Below are positions 52,696 to 53,707 of a stretch of 53,707 nt of DNA, piece by piece (within the stretch, counting starts at the first letter, position 1; each line of letters starts with the position of its first letter). Location of the stretch: positions 1-53,707 of the forward strand of contig JACKDL010000036.1 in assembly GCA_020633555.1 (NCBI GenBank), written 5' to 3'. The translations under genes were made by a program, and so were the position numbers. The notes under the pieces were generated by a model. That model searched no databases and had not been told where the DNA came from. It saw only the letters and a list, made by a program, of their open reading frames with translations. Source of the DNA: Myxococcales bacterium (GTDB taxonomy: Bacteria > Myxococcota_A > Bradymonadia > UBA7976 > UBA1532).

Positions 52696-53707
52696 ATGCG
52701 ACGACGCGTAATTGCGAGTGTGATCTGGCTGGGACTCATCGCCACCGCCTGCGATGACACGGCGACCGAGGTGCCCGCCGCCCGCGAGGACGTGGGCGAG
52801 ACCGGCGGGGTGGCCACGACCGGCGGCGGTAACCCCTACGACCGCGACCACCCCGGCGAGATCGGCCCCGATCTGAGCAAGGCCGACGGCAACGCCTACG
52901 TGGTGCCCAGCCTGCTGCCCCCCCTGGAGGACCCCGAGATCATCGTCAGCCTCGAGGGCCTGACCGTGGAGCTCATCGACACGGCTACGGGCTTCCACAA
53001 GGTGTACCCCACGGGCGTCGGCGCCCGGGGCCGGGACGGCAAGTCCTACACCCCGGTGGGCCGCTTCCGCACCCACCCCGATCCGCGCAACACCTGGTTC
53101 TGGTACCCGCGCCGCTACCAGCCCGAGTACTTCGACGGCCTGCCCTTCATGCGCATCGACGCCCGCAACCACGAGGGCGCCCAGACCTACGGCCTGCACG
53201 GCCCCATCACCCACCCGCTGCAGCGCGGCTTCGTCAGCCATGGGTGCATGCGCATGCAGGCCGAGGACATCGTCGAGGTGTTCTACATCATGCGGCAGCA
53301 CCCCGGCGCTCGGGTGACCATCCAGGAGGCCAAGCGCCGCTGGCCCGACGGTCGGGTGATCGACGTGACCCCGGCCGCCGACGATCCGGTGGCCGCCTGG
53401 CGGGCCGAGGTCTGCGAGTCGGTGCGGACCGGCCGGGGCGAGGCGTTGAGCCAGGGCACCTACGCCGACCGCGTGCTGTGTCGGGGCGAGGCGCGTTACA
53501 CCGTGCCCGTGGGTCGCGGGGATCTGTTGACCGCCCGGGTCGAGGCCACCGGCCCCTTCACGCTGCGCCTGGAAGGGGCGAACACCTCGGATCGCGCGGC
53601 GGGGGCCATCGACGGCAGCGCGTTCGTGGCCGAGAGCAGCCTGCGCCTGGCCGAGGCCGGTGAGATCACCGTGCGCGTGGTGGGCGACCCCAGCACCTAC
53701 ACCCTGC
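52696..53707 (+). CDS. L,D-transpeptidase (YkuD-like) lipoprotein, truncated by the window edge
   Basis: At least 337 residues; no stop before the window end. ATG 52696 follows a G-rich ribosome site. Lipobox IATAC (C19). After a Ser/Gly/Thr linker, the YkuD domain spans about 90-215: IIVSLEGLTVELIDTATG, then YGLHGPI and RGFVSHGCMRM with the catalytic Cys184 of the SHGC motif. These enzymes form 3-3 peptidoglycan cross-links or attach proteins to the wall. The visible C-terminus (TGRGEALSQGTYADRVLCRGEARYTVPV) begins a second beta domain. The lipid anchor would place it at a membrane face. Confidence 0.9.
   Translation, partial: MRRRVIASVIWLGLIATACDDTATEVPAAREDVGETGGVATTGGGNPYDRDHPGEIGPDLSKADGNAYVVPSLLPPLEDPEIIVSLEGLTVELIDTATGFHKVYPTGVGARGRDGKSYTPVGRFRTHPDPRNTWFWYPRRYQPEYFDGLPFMRIDARNHEGAQTYGLHGPITHPLQRGFVSHGCMRMQAEDIVEVFYIMRQHPGARVTIQEAKRRWPDGRVIDVTPAADDPVAAWRAEVCESVRTGRGEALSQGTYADRVLCRGEARYTVPVGRGDLLTARVEATGPFTLRLEGANTSDRAAGAIDGSAFVAESSLRLAEAGEITVRVVGDPSTYTL

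Overview
The window is a very GC-rich, gene-dense bacterial chromosome segment with 48 supportable protein genes and no rRNA, tRNA, CRISPR array or insertion sequence that I can recognise. Secreted lipoproteins with Asp/Pro/Met- or Gly-rich linkers, three adjacent DUF2330 proteins, MopE-type Cys/Asp repeats, DUF4331 proteins and several CXXCH cytochromes point to a deltaproteobacterial lineage, most likely Myxococcota. That placement is an inference from gene content. No gene-free stretch exceeds about 220 bases.

Left end (1-9838). A start-only lipoprotein is followed by a ten-gene minus-strand operon reading from 8159 down to 186: a NosL-like copper lipoprotein, a small membrane protein, an FtsX-type permease and its ATPase, a Cys/His-bearing membrane protein, a di-heme lipoprotein, a 74-residue membrane peptide overlapping a radical SAM/SPASM enzyme, and two small membrane proteins. 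A SafE/TauE-like metal-handling membrane protein diverges from it. The combination looks like a metal or cofactor maturation system with a possible peptide substrate.

9839-24757. A minus-strand run encodes a phosphate-selective-type porin, a TPR membrane protein, an outer-membrane protein, an acyl-CoA dehydrogenase and an aminoglycoside-phosphotransferase-like kinase. A divergent plus-strand run encodes two paralogous membrane-anchored helical-repeat proteins, three near-identical tandem DUF2330 proteins and a five-heme cytochrome that begins two codons after the third DUF2330 stop.

24765-33642. Accessory secreted proteins (TPR lipoprotein, DUF4331-like pair, Cys lipoprotein, phospholipase-D lipoprotein) are mixed with a J-domain protein, an aldo/keto reductase and a VOC protein.

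33737-38693. A tightly overlapping four-gene operon encodes an ECF-like sigma factor, two unknown proteins and a Lon-type (S16) Ser/Lys protease domain fused to TPR-like repeats. Both edges carry copies of a 30-bp element (27/30 identical). This is my leading candidate for an undescribed regulatory or conflict system. An arginyl/leucyl-tRNA-protein transferase homologue follows the second copy.

38715-53707. A Cys-rich repeat protein precedes a mukF-mukE-mukB-like condensin operon whose MukB has the enterobacterial-type head and hinge features. Then come a thioredoxin-like lipoprotein, small proteins, a large MopE/propeller lipoprotein, a secreted three-repeat beta-trefoil-like protein and a truncated L,D-transpeptidase lipoprotein running off the right edge.
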